The translations under genes and the position numbers were made by a program. Positions 45,012 to 53,966 of a stretch of 64,000 bases of DNA are shown here, in pieces; position 1 is the stretch's first letter; the number at the start of each line of letters is the position of its first letter. This stretch comes from Ralstonia pickettii (lineage in GTDB: Bacteria; Pseudomonadota; Gammaproteobacteria; Burkholderiales; Burkholderiaceae): assembly GCF_016466415.2 (NCBI RefSeq), contig NZ_CP066771.1:1426001-1490000 (forward strand), read 5' to 3'. Under the pieces are notes generated by a model, which did no database searches, was not told the origin of the DNA, and saw nothing but the letters and a program-made list of their open reading frames with translations.

Positions 45012-46535
45012 ATGCATACACCCATCACCCCCACCAGGCTCGAAGCCCAATCCGAACTGCGCCGACGCCTACGTTCGCGCCACCTGATGATGATCGCCCT
45101 GGGCGGCGCCATCGGCACGGGGCTGTTCGTCGCGTCCGGCGCGTCCATTGCCCAGGCGGGCCCCGGCGGCGCACTGCTGACCTACACGCTGATCGGCGTG
45201 ATGGTCTATTGCCTGATGACGAGTCTTGGCGAGCTGGCGGTACATCTGCCGGTCTCGGGCTCGTTCGTGACTTACAGCCGCCTGTATGTCGAAGAAGGCT
45301 TCGGCTTTGCGCTCGGATGGAATTACTGGTTTGCGCTGGCCGTGTCCGTGGCCGTGGAACTAGCCGCCGCGCAACTCGTGATGAAGTACTGGTTCCCGGG
45401 TGTCTCGGGCATGGTCTGGAGCGCCGCATTCCTGCTGCTGATGTTTGGCCTCAACGCCTTTTCCGTGCGTGGCTTTGGCGAGGCGGAATACTGGTTCTCG
45501 ATGATCAAGGTAGTGACGATCGTCGTGTTCCTGCTGATCGGCCTCGCGATGATCTTCGGCATCATGCATGGCGGCCCACAGTCGGGTTGGCAGAACTTCA
45601 CCGTGGGTGATGCGCCGTTCGTGGGCGGGGTGCCTGCCATGGTGGGTGTGGCGATGATTGCGGGATTCTCGTTCCAGGGTGTCGAGACCATCGGCGTGGC
45701 CGCCGGCGAGGCGGAGAACCCCTCACGCACGATCCCGCGCGCCATCCGCCAGACGTTCTGGCGCATTCTGCTGTTCTACGTGCTGGCAATCCTGATCATC
45801 GGCGTGCTGCTGCCGTACACCGACCCGAACCTGCTGCGCAATGAAGCGACGGACGTCGGCGTCAGCCCGTTCGCGCTGGTGTTCCAGCATGCGGGCCTCG
45901 CGTTTGCGGCCGGGATGATGAATGCGGTGGTGCTGACCGCGCTGCTGTCGTCCGGCACGTCGAGCCTCTATGTGTCGACGCGGATTCTGTACGATTTGGC
46001 GCTCGAAGGCCAAGCGCCGCGCTGGTTTGCCAAGGTGTCTGCCAATGGCGTGCCGCATCGCGCGCTGCTGGCCACGTCCGCTGTTGGCGCGCTGTGCTTC
46101 TTCAGCTCTTTGTTTGGCGATCAGGTGGTCTACCTGTGGCTGCTGAATACGTCTGCGGTAACGTGCTTCATCGCCTGGTTCGGCATAGCGCTGGCGCACT
46201 ATCGATTCCGCAAGGGATTCACGAGCCAGGGCCACTCAGTGGAGCAACTGGCGTATCGGTCGCCGTTCTTCCCATTCGGGCCGATCATGGTGGCGATCCT
46301 GTGCGCGGTGATCATCCTTGGGCAGAACACCAAGGCACTGTTTGCACCGGTGGACAACTTCGGCGCCTTCATCGCAACGTATTGCGGCGTGATCCTGTTC
46401 GTGGCGATCTGGCTGGCTTACCGCTGGAAATTCAAGACGCGATTCGTGAAGTACACCGAGATGCAGTTCAGCCCGGCGCATCTGCAACAACCCGAACCTA
46501 CAAACGTCACTGCGACGGGCGTGGTTGCCAACTAG
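45012..46535 (+). CDS. Amino acid permease, APC superfamily (second of two paralogues)
   Basis: A 507-residue permease starting MHTPITPTRL. It shares long identical stretches with the preceding gene, including IGTGLFVASGAS, GFGEAEYWF and SLFGD, so the pair arose by tandem duplication. Differences concentrate in loops and in some helix 1 and helix 6 neighbours (FSFQGVETIG here, FSFQGTELIG there), which may alter amino-acid preference. It ends at a bidirectional terminator shared with livF. Confidence 0.87.
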   Translation: MHTPITPTRLEAQSELRRRLRSRHLMMIALGGAIGTGLFVASGASIAQAGPGGALLTYTLIGVMVYCLMTSLGELAVHLPVSGSFVTYSRLYVEEGFGFALGWNYWFALAVSVAVELAAAQLVMKYWFPGVSGMVWSAAFLLLMFGLNAFSVRGFGEAEYWFSMIKVVTIVVFLLIGLAMIFGIMHGGPQSGWQNFTVGDAPFVGGVPAMVGVAMIAGFSFQGVETIGVAAGEAENPSRTIPRAIRQTFWRILLFYVLAILIIGVLLPYTDPNLLRNEATDVGVSPFALVFQHAGLAFAAGMMNAVVLTALLSSGTSSLYVSTRILYDLALEGQAPRWFAKVSANGVPHRALLATSAVGALCFFSSLFGDQVVYLWLLNTSAVTCFIAWFGIALAHYRFRKGFTSQGHSVEQLAYRSPFFPFGPIMVAILCAVIILGQNTKALFAPVDNFGAFIATYCGVILFVAIWLAYRWKFKTRFVKYTEMQFSPAHLQQPEPTNVTATGVVAN

Positions 46536-46548
46536 GCAAAACAAAAAA

Positions 46549-46582
46549 GGCCCGCACGGTTGTCCATGCGGGCCATCTTTTC
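46549..46582. terminator. Bidirectional terminator between permease and livF
   Basis: GGCCCGCA (46549-46556) pairs with TGCGGGCC (46567-46574). An A-run precedes it and ATCTTTT follows, so it can end transcripts from both convergent genes (the second permease on plus, livF on minus). Confidence 0.8.
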
Positions 46583-46604
46583 AGTGTGGTTGAACGTCCG
46601 GCCT

Positions 46605-47327
46605 TTACACCTCCAGCCACTCCTGCCGGACTTTGGCATCGGCTTTCAACTGCTGGGGCGTTCCCTCAAACACAATCTGCCCGTGCCCCATCACATACAC
46701 GCGTTGTGAAATATCCAGGGCAATGGCCAGTTTCTGTTCCACCAGCAGCACGGAGATGCCCCGCTCCTTGAGCGTCTTCAGATACTCGCCCACGAGCGTC
46801 ACGACCAGCGGCGCAAGGCCCTCGGTCGGCTCGTCGATGATGATGAAGTCGGGATCGCCCATCAGCGTGCGGCACAGCGTCAGCATCTGCTGCTCGCCGC
46901 CTGACAGCACACCTGCCGCGGTGTTCTCGCGCTCCTTCAAGCGCGGGAACATCTGGTACATGTCTTCCACCTGCCAGCGCGGCTTGGGTTGACCGGGGTT
47001 GCGTTTCTCGCCAAGCAGCAGGTTCTGCCGGACGGTCAGCGTAGGAAAAATGTCTCGGTTCTCGGGCACATAGCCGATGCCCTTGTGCGCCACTTCAAAG
47101 GTTCGCAGGCCGCTGACGTTCTTGCCGCGCAGCAGGATTTCTCCTTCGTGCCGGACCATGCCCATGATCGACTTGGCCAAGGTCGAACGCCCCACCCCAT
47201 TGCGCCCGAGCAGCGCAACGATCTCGCCCTCGCCTACGTGCATGTCGACGCCGTGCAGGATGTGGCTCTTGCCGTAGTACGCGTGCAGGTCGCGCACCTC
47301 CAACATCGGAGTATTCGTTGCCATCAA
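46605..47327 (-). CDS. livF: Liv-type ABC transporter ATPase, LivF
   Basis: A 240-residue ATP-binding subunit of the branched-chain amino acid/carboxylate uptake family. Signature LSGGEQQML, Walker B IIIDEPTEGL and VLLVEQKLA are normal. The Walker A reads GRNGVGRST: the usual Lys before Ser-Thr is Arg (codon CGT in the sequence). It overlaps livG by four bases and is the last gene of the Liv unit, ending at the bidirectional terminator. It pairs with LivG as the nucleotide-binding heterodimer. Confidence 0.9.
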   Translation of the reverse strand: MMATNTPMLEVRDLHAYYGKSHILHGVDMHVGEGEIVALLGRNGVGRSTLAKSIMGMVRHEGEILLRGKNVSGLRTFEVAHKGIGYVPENRDIFPTLTVRQNLLLGEKRNPGQPKPRWQVEDMYQMFPRLKERENTAAGVLSGGEQQMLTLCRTLMGDPDFIIIDEPTEGLAPLVVTLVGEYLKTLKERGISVLLVEQKLAIALDISQRVYVMGHGQIVFEGTPQQLKADAKVRQEWLEV

Positions 47328-48112
47328 TGCGCTCCTGCAGGTTCGTCCAGCGTGGTGCCCAGGTAGGCTTCCTTCACGCGCCGGTTGTTGCGAATGGCTT
47401 CGGGTGTGTCGGTGGCGATCACTTCGCCGTAGACGAGTACGGAGATGCGGTCGGCGAGGCCAAACACCACGCTCATGTCGTGCTCGACCATCACCAGCGT
47501 CTTGCCCACCGTGACCTTGCGGATAAGCTCGACCGCATGGTCGGATTCGGAGCGGCTCATGCCGGCCGTGGGTTCATCCAGCAGAATCACGTCGGCACCA
47601 CCGGCGATGGTGATGCCGATTTCCAGCGCCCGCTGCTCGGCGTAGGTCAGCAGGCCTGCAGCGGCCTCACGCCGATGCGTCATGCCGATCTGCTCGAGTA
47701 CTTCCTCAGCGCGCTCGCGTGCGTCGCGCAGCTCTGCCAGCTTGTGCCAGAACGAATACTTGTAGCCAAGCGACCAGAGCACCGCGCAGCGCAGGTTCTC
47801 GAACACCGACAAGCGATGAAAGATGTTGGTGATCTGGAAGCTGCGCGACAGGCCCTTGCGGTTGATCTCGAACGGCGCCAGCCCGCTGATCTCTTCGCCG
47901 TTCAGGCGTACGCTTCCCGAACTGGCCGGGAAGCGGCCCGAGATCAGGTTGAACGTGGTCGATTTGCCGGCGCCGTTCGGTCCGATGAGCGCATGGCGCT
48001 CGCCCTTGCCGATGGTGAGGTTGACCCCCCGAATGATTTCAGTGGCGCCAAAGCGCTTGCGAACATCGCGCAACTCGAGCGCAGCGGTCGGCCCAGATGT
48101 CGGTTGGCTCAT
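47324..48112 (-). CDS. livG: Liv-type ABC transporter ATPase, LivG
   Basis: A 262-residue ATP-binding subunit: Walker A IGPNGAGKSTTFN near residue 44, the family-specific RSFQITNIF Q-loop, signature LLTYAEQRALEIG, Walker B ILLDEPTAGM and MVEHDMSVV. The start at 48112 overlaps livM by four bases; an upstream open frame to 48487 is the shadow of livM. Unlike its partner LivF it keeps the Walker A Lys, so at least one catalytic site should be conventional. Confidence 0.92.
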   Translation of the reverse strand: MSQPTSGPTAALELRDVRKRFGATEIIRGVNLTIGKGERHALIGPNGAGKSTTFNLISGRFPASSGSVRLNGEEISGLAPFEINRKGLSRSFQITNIFHRLSVFENLRCAVLWSLGYKYSFWHKLAELRDARERAEEVLEQIGMTHRREAAAGLLTYAEQRALEIGITIAGGADVILLDEPTAGMSRSESDHAVELIRKVTVGKTLVMVEHDMSVVFGLADRISVLVYGEVIATDTPEAIRNNRRVKEAYLGTTLDEPAGAH

Positions 48113-49443
48113 GGTTGCGGCTCCTGCAATGCGTTGTCCCAAGCGGTGCGCAGCTTGCCCGCTGCGGCACGCAGGCCGAAGGCGCCCACCAGCCACAGCA
48201 CGGCGGCGGCAATCCACGGCTTCAAGGTAGTCGGTTCGACGGTCAGGCCGAACAGCTTCGCGACACCACCGGAGGCATCGTCCTGCACGGCGTAGATCAT
48301 TTCCACGGTGGAAATCAACGCGACCAGCAGGATGACCGCCGGCACGATCGCCACGCCATAAGCCGGCAGCAGCGTCTTGAGCTTGCCGCGTCGCAGGATC
48401 GGCAGATGTATGACCAAGAGGCTGGCGATTCCGCCCGGCGCGTACATGACCATCAACACAAAGAACAGCCCCAGGTACAGCAGCCACGCCTTGGTGATAC
48501 CCGAGAGCGCAACGGTGAAGAACACCGTGAGCACAGCGCCGATGATCGGCCCGAAGAAGCTGCCCATGCCGCCAATGAACGCCGCCAGCAGCACCGAGCC
48601 TGAGCGCACCGCCGACACGTTCTCGGCCGTCACGATCTCAAAGTTGATGCACGACAGCGCGCCGGCAATGCCAGCGAAGAACGCCGACAGAATCACTACC
48701 AGGAAGCGCACGCGCTGCGTGTTGTAGCCGATGAACTCCACGCGCTCGGGGTTGTCGCGCACCGCATTGGCGATGCGGCCCAGCGGCGTCTGCGTCCATG
48801 CGTACATCAGCGCCATCGAAATCAGGCACCACGCGGCGATCAGGTAATACACCTGCCGCGCCGGCCCGAACGTTACGCCCAGCAGCGCGTCGCCGATGCT
48901 GCGGTTGGTCGACACACCGCCCTCGCCGCCAAAGAAGTCCGGGAACATCAGCGCGCTGGCGAACACCATCTCGCCGATACCCAGCGTGATCATGGCGAAC
49001 GTCGTGCCGGATTTTTTGGTGGTGACGTAGCCGAAAATTACGCCGAACAGCGCGCCGCCCAGGCCACCCGCAATGGGCAAGAGTGCGACGGCGAGCGGCC
49101 CGCCCATGCCCAGTGCCTGCATGGCGCCGATCTTGTTGAGCACGTGCACGGCCATGAAGGCGCCCAGGCCGGCATACACCGCGTGCCCGAACGACAGCAT
49201 GCCGGACTGCCCCAGCAGCATGTTGTACGACAGCGCGAAGATGATCATGATGCCCATCTGCGAAAGCAGCGTGATGGCAAAACCCTGCGGCCAGATGAGC
49301 GGCAGCACGATCATCACCAGCGCAGTGGTGCCCCAGAGCATCCAGCGGGCAAGATTGACCGGCTTGAATTTCATCGTCCGCGCTCGATCGTTGGCCGGCA
49401 GCGCGGTTTGTTGTTGCGCTTGTTGGTGCATGGTGCGTTCCAT
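48109..49443 (-). CDS. livM: Liv-type ABC transporter permease, LivM
   Basis: A 444-residue inner-membrane permease with eight to ten helices, longer than usual because of extra hydrophobic segments after residue ~340. Family strings include LLGQSGMLSFGHAVYAGLGAF near residue 78 and TPLGRIANAVRDNPERVEFIGY near 218. The stop of livH directly abuts its first ATG. The Met at 49374 (MKFKPVN) is an equally plausible start. Confidence 0.9.
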   Translation of the reverse strand: MERTMHQQAQQQTALPANDRARTMKFKPVNLARWMLWGTTALVMIVLPLIWPQGFAITLLSQMGIMIIFALSYNMLLGQSGMLSFGHAVYAGLGAFMAVHVLNKIGAMQALGMGGPLAVALLPIAGGLGGALFGVIFGYVTTKKSGTTFAMITLGIGEMVFASALMFPDFFGGEGGVSTNRSIGDALLGVTFGPARQVYYLIAAWCLISMALMYAWTQTPLGRIANAVRDNPERVEFIGYNTQRVRFLVVILSAFFAGIAGALSCINFEIVTAENVSAVRSGSVLLAAFIGGMGSFFGPIIGAVLTVFFTVALSGITKAWLLYLGLFFVLMVMYAPGGIASLLVIHLPILRRGKLKTLLPAYGVAIVPAVILLVALISTVEMIYAVQDDASGGVAKLFGLTVEPTTLKPWIAAAVLWLVGAFGLRAAAGKLRTAWDNALQEPQP

Positions 49444-50391
49444 TTAGCTCTCCCGCGTACCCATCAGCCCGCGCGGGCGGAAGATCAGCATCAGCACCAG
49501 CAGCAGATATGGCAGCACCGGTGCGACTTGCGCAATCGTCAGGTTCCAGACCGAGATGAGCGGCACGTCGGGGTTGAGCGTGACACCGATCTTCCCGAGC
49601 ACGCTGGTCACCGAAATATCAAGCGTGACGGCAAAGGTCTGGATGCAACCGATCAGCAGCGACGCAACGAACGCGCCCACAAGAGACCCCATGCCGCCCA
49701 CGACCGCCACCACGAAGACGATGGAGCCGACCGCTGCCGCCATCGATGGCTCGGTCACGAACGCGTTGCCGCCAATCACGCCCGCCAACCCGGCCAGCGC
49801 ACAGCCGCCGCCGAATACCAGCATGAACACGCGCGGTACGTTGTGACCCAGCGCTTCGACCATGTCCGGATGCGTAAGCGCAGCTTGAATGACGAGCCCG
49901 ATACGCGTGCGCGTGAGCAGCAGAAAAATGCCAACCAGCATCAGCAGCGACACCAGCATCATGAAGGCGCGGTACTTGGGGAACGACGACGTGAACAGCG
50001 TGAACAGCGGGCCGTCCAGTGCATCCGGCACGCGGTACGGCACGGCGGGCAGGCCCCACACCAGCTTCACGCCTTCTTCAATCAGATAGGCCAGTCCGAA
50101 GGTAAACAGCAGTTCGGCCACGTGGCCATAGCGGTGCACCGTGCGCAGGCCGAAGCGCTCGACAACTGCGCCCAGCGCGCCCACCAGCAGCGGCGCCACG
50201 ATCAACGCGGGCCAGAAGCCCAGATAGCCGCTGACGACATAGGCGAAATACGCGCCCAGCATGTAGAAGCTGGCGTGTGCAAAATTGAGCACGCCCATCA
50301 TGCTGAAGATTAGCGTCAGGCCCGAAGACAACATGAACAGCAGCAGCCCGTAGCTGATGCCGTTCAAGAGATTGATGACTAGAAATTCCAC
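49444..50391 (-). CDS. livH: Liv-type ABC transporter permease, LivH (GTG start)
   Basis: A 315-residue inner-membrane permease beginning VEFLVINLLNGISYG. The GTG at 50391 is chosen because GGAAGGG sits about eight bases upstream and the protein then aligns with family length; an in-frame ATG at 50478 would add a charged, non-conserved leader. NFAHASFYMLGAY near residue 40 and VVGGMGSLVGAFVAS near 225 are family motifs. It follows the binding-protein gene after a 126-base gap. Confidence 0.88.
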   Translation of the reverse strand: MEFLVINLLNGISYGLLLFMLSSGLTLIFSMMGVLNFAHASFYMLGAYFAYVVSGYLGFWPALIVAPLLVGALGAVVERFGLRTVHRYGHVAELLFTFGLAYLIEEGVKLVWGLPAVPYRVPDALDGPLFTLFTSSFPKYRAFMMLVSLLMLVGIFLLLTRTRIGLVIQAALTHPDMVEALGHNVPRVFMLVFGGGCALAGLAGVIGGNAFVTEPSMAAAVGSIVFVVAVVGGMGSLVGAFVASLLIGCIQTFAVTLDISVTSVLGKIGVTLNPDVPLISVWNLTIAQVAPVLPYLLLVLMLIFRPRGLMGTRES

Positions 50392-50517
50392 GCTGCAGCC
50401 CTTCCAGCAGATTCGGCGGAGGACGGGCGAGCGCATCAATGCGCTGGCCCGTGGACTCCGTTTAAAACATCGCCGCACGATAGCATCGGACGGCCCTTCG
50501 GCACACCACCCGCCGCC

Positions 50518-51774
50518 TTACTGTGGACGCTTCATCTGGCAGGAAGTCGGCTGCGACGCGACGTACTGGTCGAGCACCGCATCGGTCTTCCAGCCGTAGC
50601 CGGTGTTTTCCTGGTCGAACTTGACGTTCTTGCCGTTTGTTTTTTCCCAGGTGGCGATGTAGAGCGGCTGCTGGCCCTGGTGGTCGGACGCGCGCATCTC
50701 GAAGGTGCCGTTCAGGCTGTCGACCTTCATGCCTTCGAAGGCCTTGGCCACCTTGGCAGGCTCGGCCGACTTCGTCTGCTTGATGGCCTTGGCCAGCATG
50801 GCGATGCCGGTGTACGACGCCATGAGGTAGTAATCGTCGTTGTACTTCTTCTTGTAGCCCTCGACGATATCAGCGCCCTTGTAGCCGTCGTTGTTGACGT
50901 TCCAGTAGCCCACGTATTTCACATGATCTGCCCCTGCGGAGCCCATCGCTGTCGGCACGCCCGTGGTCGAGGCGTAGTACGTATAGAAGTTCGCGTTCAG
51001 GCCTGCATCCTTACCGGCTTTGATGAGCAGTGCCAGGTCGCTGCCCCAGTTGCCGGTGATGACGGTGTCGGCACCCGACGACTTGATCTTCGAGACGTAT
51101 GGCGAGAAGTCCTTCACCTGCGCCAGCGGGTGCAGGTCTTCACCCACGATCTCGATGTCTGGACGCTTGCGCTTGAGGTATTCCTTGGCCGCACGCGCGA
51201 CCTGATGGCCGAACGAATAGTTCTGGTTGATCAGGTAGACCTTCTTGACCTTCGGATCTTTCGCCAGGAAGCTGGTCAGCGCTTCCATCTTCATGTCGGA
51301 GTTGGCGTCCAGGCGGAAGTGCCAGTAATTGCACTTGCTGTTCGTCATGTCCGGATCCACCGCAGCGTAGTTCAGGTAGACGATTTCCTTACCCGGGTTA
51401 CGCTCGTTGTACTTGGCCACGGCGTCTTCCAGCGCCATGCCCACGCTCGAGCCGTTGCCCTGCACGATGTAGTGGATGCCCTGATCGGCCACCTGCTTGA
51501 GCGCCGTCAGGCTTTCCTGCGGCGAGAGCTTGTTATCGAAGCCCACCACTTCGAACTTCGTGCCGTCGCCGGCCCAGTTCTTCTGCGTGGCGAGTTCGGC
51601 GATGTACTGCCAGCTGCGCAACTGGTTCTGACCCAGCGCGCCCATCAGGCCGGACAACGGATCGATCCAGGCGATCTTCACGGTTTCGGCGGCGGACGCT
51701 GCAGTGGGCAGAGCTGCCCCACCGATTGCCGCAACACATGCAACAGCCACAACCAACGGACGGAACTTCGTCAT
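50518..51774 (-). CDS. Liv-type periplasmic substrate-binding protein
   Basis: A 418-residue type I binding protein. The signal peptide covers about residues 1-28 (hydrophobic VVAVACVAAIGG, ending ASAAE). The mature fold starts VKIAWIDPLSGLMGALG, typical of LivJ-like receptors. A Cys pair (CNYWHFRLD in the middle, and near the C-terminal CQMKRPQ) may form a disulfide. GGAGACACGC precedes the ATG. The neighbouring acyl-CoA ligase suggests the ligand may be a carboxylic acid rather than leucine. Confidence 0.88.
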   Translation of the reverse strand: MTKFRPLVVAVACVAAIGGAALPTAASAAETVKIAWIDPLSGLMGALGQNQLRSWQYIAELATQKNWAGDGTKFEVVGFDNKLSPQESLTALKQVADQGIHYIVQGNGSSVGMALEDAVAKYNERNPGKEIVYLNYAAVDPDMTNSKCNYWHFRLDANSDMKMEALTSFLAKDPKVKKVYLINQNYSFGHQVARAAKEYLKRKRPDIEIVGEDLHPLAQVKDFSPYVSKIKSSGADTVITGNWGSDLALLIKAGKDAGLNANFYTYYASTTGVPTAMGSAGADHVKYVGYWNVNNDGYKGADIVEGYKKKYNDDYYLMASYTGIAMLAKAIKQTKSAEPAKVAKAFEGMKVDSLNGTFEMRASDHQGQQPLYIATWEKTNGKNVKFDQENTGYGWKTDAVLDQYVASQPTSCQMKRPQ

Positions 51775-51962
51775 GCGTGTCTCCTTCATGTGGTGGAGCC
51801 GCCGGCGAGTCACTCTCCGCATGCCTCTGGTGGGCGTGCGGCTGCTTGCGTCTCCAGGTTGCAACGCGCCCGGGCTTCATCCCGCTGCGTCGACGTGTCC
51901 ATCGCGCGGCGGCCGGCCCTGATCCGGTTGTCTTACGTCCGCCGTCCTCGTGCCGGGGTGAC

Positions 51963-51974
51963 CCCGTGCACGGG
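51963..51974. repeat. 12-base palindrome between ligase and binding-protein genes
   Basis: CCCGTGCACGGG is self-complementary and overlaps GGGGTGACCCC just before it (51955-51965). It lies 20 bases past the ligase stop on the minus strand, within the 219-base spacer. The structure may end or attenuate read-through into the binding-protein gene, but no T-run follows. Confidence 0.35.
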
Positions 51975-51993
51975 CGGCAGTTTCTATATGTAG

Positions 51994-53622
51994 CTAAGCC
52001 TGTACAGCGGGGAACTGATAATCCTTGAACTGCTCGCGCAGCTTCAGCTTCTGCATCTTGCCGGTGGCCGTGAGCGGAATTTCGGTGACAAACACCACGT
52101 CATCCGGAATCCACCATTTGGCAACCTTGCCTTCGAAGAACTTGAGCATCTCCTCACGCGTGAGTTCCACACCGGGCTTCTTCATCACCACCAGCAACGG
52201 GCGCTCGTCCCACTTCGGGTGGTAGCACGAGATGCAAGCGGCCATGTGCACGCCGGGGTGCGCAGCGGCCACGTTTTCCACATCGATAGACGAAATCCAC
52301 TCACCGCCCGACTTGATCACGTCCTTGCTCCGATCTGTGATCTGCATGTAGCCATCGGCATCGATATTGGCCACGTCGCCCGTCGGGAACCAGCCATCGA
52401 CCAGCGGCGATACCTCGTTGCGGTAATAGCTCTGGATGGTCCAGGGCCCGCGCACGTAGAGGTCGCCGAAAGCCTTGCCGTCCCACGGCAGTTCGTGGCC
52501 TTCGGCATCGACGATCTTCATCTCGACGCCGTAGATGGCGCGGCCCTGACGCTCCAGCACATGCTGCTTGGCCTCGTCCGGCAGGTCGGCATGCTTGCCC
52601 ATCAGCTTGCACGTGGTGCCCAGCGGGGACATTTCGGTCATGCCCCACGCGTGGATGACTTCCACGTCCAGCTCGTTGAGTGTGCGGATCATGGCCGGCG
52701 GCGCTGCGGAACCACCAATGACCGTGCGGCGGAACGTCGAGAATTTCAGCTTGTTGGCCTGCACGTGTTGCAGCAGACCGAGCCACACGGTCGGCACGCC
52801 AGCCGAGAACGTGACCTTTTCCTGCTCGAACAGTTCGAACAGCGAAGCACCGTCCAGTTTCGGCCCCGGGAAGACCAGCTTGGCGCCCACCAGCGGCACC
52901 GAATACGGCAGCCCCCACGCGTTGACGTGGAACATCGGCACCACCGGCAGGATCACGTCCTGCGCCGAGCACCCAAGCGCATCCGGCATGGCTGACGCAT
53001 ACGAGTGCAGCACCGTGGATCGATGCGAATACAGCGCGCCCTTGGGGTTGCCCGTGGTACCAGACGTGTAGCACAGGCTGGAAGCGGTGTTCTCGTCGAA
53101 TTGCGGCCAGGTGTAGTCGGCGCTCTGCGCATCAAGCAGCTCTTCGTAGCAGAGCATCGGCACGCTGGAGGTGGGCATGTGCGCGCGATCGGTCATTGCC
53201 ACCCAGCCCTTCACGTTCGGGCAATGCGGCGCGATGCCCTCGACGAGCGGCACGAACGTCAGGTCGAAGAAAACGTATTGATCGTCTGCGTGATTGACGA
53301 TGTAGGCGATCTGGTCAGGAAACAGCCGCGGGTTGATGGTGTGGCACACCGAGCCCGAACCGGAGACGCCGTAATAGATTTCAAGGTGGCGATAGCCGTT
53401 CCAGGCCAGCGTACCCACACGCTCTCCGGGCTGCACACCGAGTGCGGCCAGCGCATTTGCCAGTTGCTTGGAGCGGTCTCGCACTTGCCGGTACGTGGTG
53501 CGATGGATATCGCCCTCGACACGGCGCGACACGACTTCAGTCGAACCGGAATTGCGCGCTGCATGTTCGATGATGGTCGAGATGAGCAACGGAGTGCTCA
53601 TCATTTGTCCCATCAGGGCCAT
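51994..53622 (-). CDS. Acyl-CoA ligase, AlkK/FadD-like medium-chain type
   Basis: A 542-residue AMP-forming ligase. The P-loop-like motif is [18 protein letters not shown] near residue 180, the acyl pocket segment AWGMTEMSP near 325, the adenylate hinge [18 protein letters not shown] near 430, and the C-terminal catalytic Lys in [16 protein letters not shown] (near 525). The whole resembles AlkK medium-chain fatty acyl-CoA synthetases. The ATG at 53622 has AGGAGACACC upstream; an in-frame ATG at 53691 has none. It is the first gene upstream of the Liv binding protein, linking activation to uptake. Confidence 0.9.
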   Translation of the reverse strand: MALMGQMMSTPLLISTIIEHAARNSGSTEVVSRRVEGDIHRTTYRQVRDRSKQLANALAALGVQPGERVGTLAWNGYRHLEIYYGVSGSGSVCHTINPRLFPDQIAYIVNHADDQYVFFDLTFVPLVEGIAPHCPNVKGWVAMTDRAHMPTSSVPMLCYEELLDAQSADYTWPQFDENTASSLCYTSGTTGNPKGALYSHRSTVLHSYASAMPDALGCSAQDVILPVVPMFHVNAWGLPYSVPLVGAKLVFPGPKLDGASLFELFEQEKVTFSAGVPTVWLGLLQHVQANKLKFSTFRRTVIGGSAAPPAMIRTLNELDVEVIHAWGMTEMSPLGTTCKLMGKHADLPDEAKQHVLERQGRAIYGVEMKIVDAEGHELPWDGKAFGDLYVRGPWTIQSYYRNEVSPLVDGWFPTGDVANIDADGYMQITDRSKDVIKSGGEWISSIDVENVAAAHPGVHMAACISCYHPKWDERPLLVVMKKPGVELTREEMLKFFEGKVAKWWIPDDVVFVTEIPLTATGKMQKLKLREQFKDYQFPAVQA

Positions 53623-53966
53623 GGTGTCTCCTAGAAAAAACTGAACAACCGTTCTATTTTTTGGCCGATTGTTCCCGTGATCGTCAAGCACGTCAACGGG
53701 ATATTGTTGTGCGCTGCCACATCGGCCCCCATGTTTACCCGGCCATCTGAAAAATCCTGCGAATCGTTGTGGTGCAAGGGTTCGCAGGCTGCAGCTTTTT
53801 TTACTTGCAAGTACAATACGCGATAGCGTTGCTGCGTCTCAACATGGCGTTTTCCCCTACGCAGAGCGCATTTTGCTGCGTTGCAAAGCGCACAACTTTT
53901 GAGGATTCGGCACTGTTTTTGCGCCGTTTCCTGTGTTACCCGCCCTCTGCCCGGCCGCCCCATCCC
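53623..53966. promoter_or_regulatory. 344-base divergent region between ligase and selO
   Basis: No gene is supported here. At 53643-53654 GAACAACCGTTC lies 21 bases upstream of the ligase ATG and matches the palindrome at 27889 with one mismatch, followed by an AT-rich run. Nearer selO, ACTTGCAAGT (53803-53812) is a perfect palindrome overlapping TACAAT (53812-53817), a possible -10 box for the plus strand. Confidence 0.5.
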
